Positions 62,052 to 64,000 of a DNA stretch of 64,000 bases are shown one piece after another. Positions within the stretch are counted from its first letter, which is position 1; each line of letters opens with the position of its first letter. Position numbers and translations under genes: made by a program. Location of the stretch: positions 5,395,501-5,459,500 of the forward strand of contig NZ_CP044310.1 of NCBI RefSeq assembly GCF_009664365.1, written 5' to 3'. The stretch comes from Paenibacillus xylanilyticus. GTDB lineage: Bacteria > Bacillota > Bacilli > Paenibacillales > Paenibacillaceae. The notes beneath the pieces are model-generated. The model searched no databases and was not told the DNA's origin. It saw only the letters and a list, made by a program, of their open reading frames with translations.

Positions 62052-62071
62052 TTCAGAGATTATTCTCTGAA
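62052..62071 (-). other. Processing-type hairpin between 23S rRNA and tRNA-Asn
   Basis: TTCAGAGA / TCTCTGAA with a four-base loop, no T-run. Probably an RNase processing site, not a terminator. Confidence 0.4.
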
Positions 62072-62113
62072 AACTAGATCCGAAACGAAACTTGCGACTA
62101 GAACCTGCAATTT

Positions 62114-64000
<1,887 letters not shown>

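Overview
This window is a chromosomal segment of a Gram-positive, endospore-forming Firmicute, most likely a Paenibacillus. The evidence is three small acid-soluble spore protein genes (two alpha/beta type, one SspI), the sporulation proteins YlbJ and YunB, strong AGGAGG-type ribosome sites with frequent TTG/GTG starts, a tryptophan T-box, an MntR-type operator, a LiaFSR-type envelope-stress locus, and a tRNA array in the order of Bacillus trnD. The genus is inferred from overall protein character, not from a search.

Layout. 1-3.7 kb: a partial HEPN-like gene, ctaA, a thioredoxin and a DUF2515 gene. 3.8-6.8 kb: a HAD phosphatase, DUF456 and MurJ/SpoVB-like flippase operon with a hairpin-terminator in its leader. 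7-10.8 kb: the mntABCD manganese importer behind an MntR box. 10.9-17 kb: two tandem class B penicillin-binding proteins, a membrane transglutaminase and a small membrane protein. 17.2-24.4 kb: MFS transporter, TOPRIM protein, SCO and ctaB (cytochrome oxidase assembly), YdjM-like protein, SASP, and trpS with its T-box. 24.4-36.5 kb: aldose epimerase, second SASP, PepF, YycC, DUF2225, truncated globin, an unlisted 31-residue membrane peptide, YlbJ, NAD kinase, YutD-LipA, LytH-like M23 peptidase, YunB. 36.6-50 kb: central-carbon genes (fsa, gnd, zwf and a second zwf) with HxlR, a Gfo/Idh oxidoreductase and divergent AraC regulator, a TrmH-family methylase, KtrA/C, SspI, RF3 and DoxX. 50-56.3 kb: YwmB and an eight-gene lia/psp operon. 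56.7-60.2 kb: a membrane-anchored AraC regulator behind a cre box, and a methyltransferase. 60.4-64 kb, minus strand: 15 tRNAs directly behind the 3' part of a 23S rRNA gene.

How the genes connect. Several blocks serve the cell envelope: flippase, two PBPs, transglutaminase, LytH-like peptidase and the lia/psp stress operon. The lia/psp operon is the most unusual unit: it has two PspA-type and two PspC-type genes, in the order pspA-pspC-pspC-pspA, between liaI and liaFSR. Two zwf genes, gnd and a transaldolase-like fsa form a dispersed pentose-phosphate set. ctaA, ctaB and SCO are all cytochrome oxidase assembly factors.

Other points worth a second look: the rRNA operon has no 5S gene between 23S and tRNA-Asn; the 3' end of tRNA-Glu is repeated 117 bp downstream like an attachment-site scar; the gnd promoter sits inside a 15-bp perfect inverted repeat; and a 12-bp tandem repeat after a methyltransferase gene carries four in-frame stop codons. 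No CRISPR array, prophage or intact transposon was seen.
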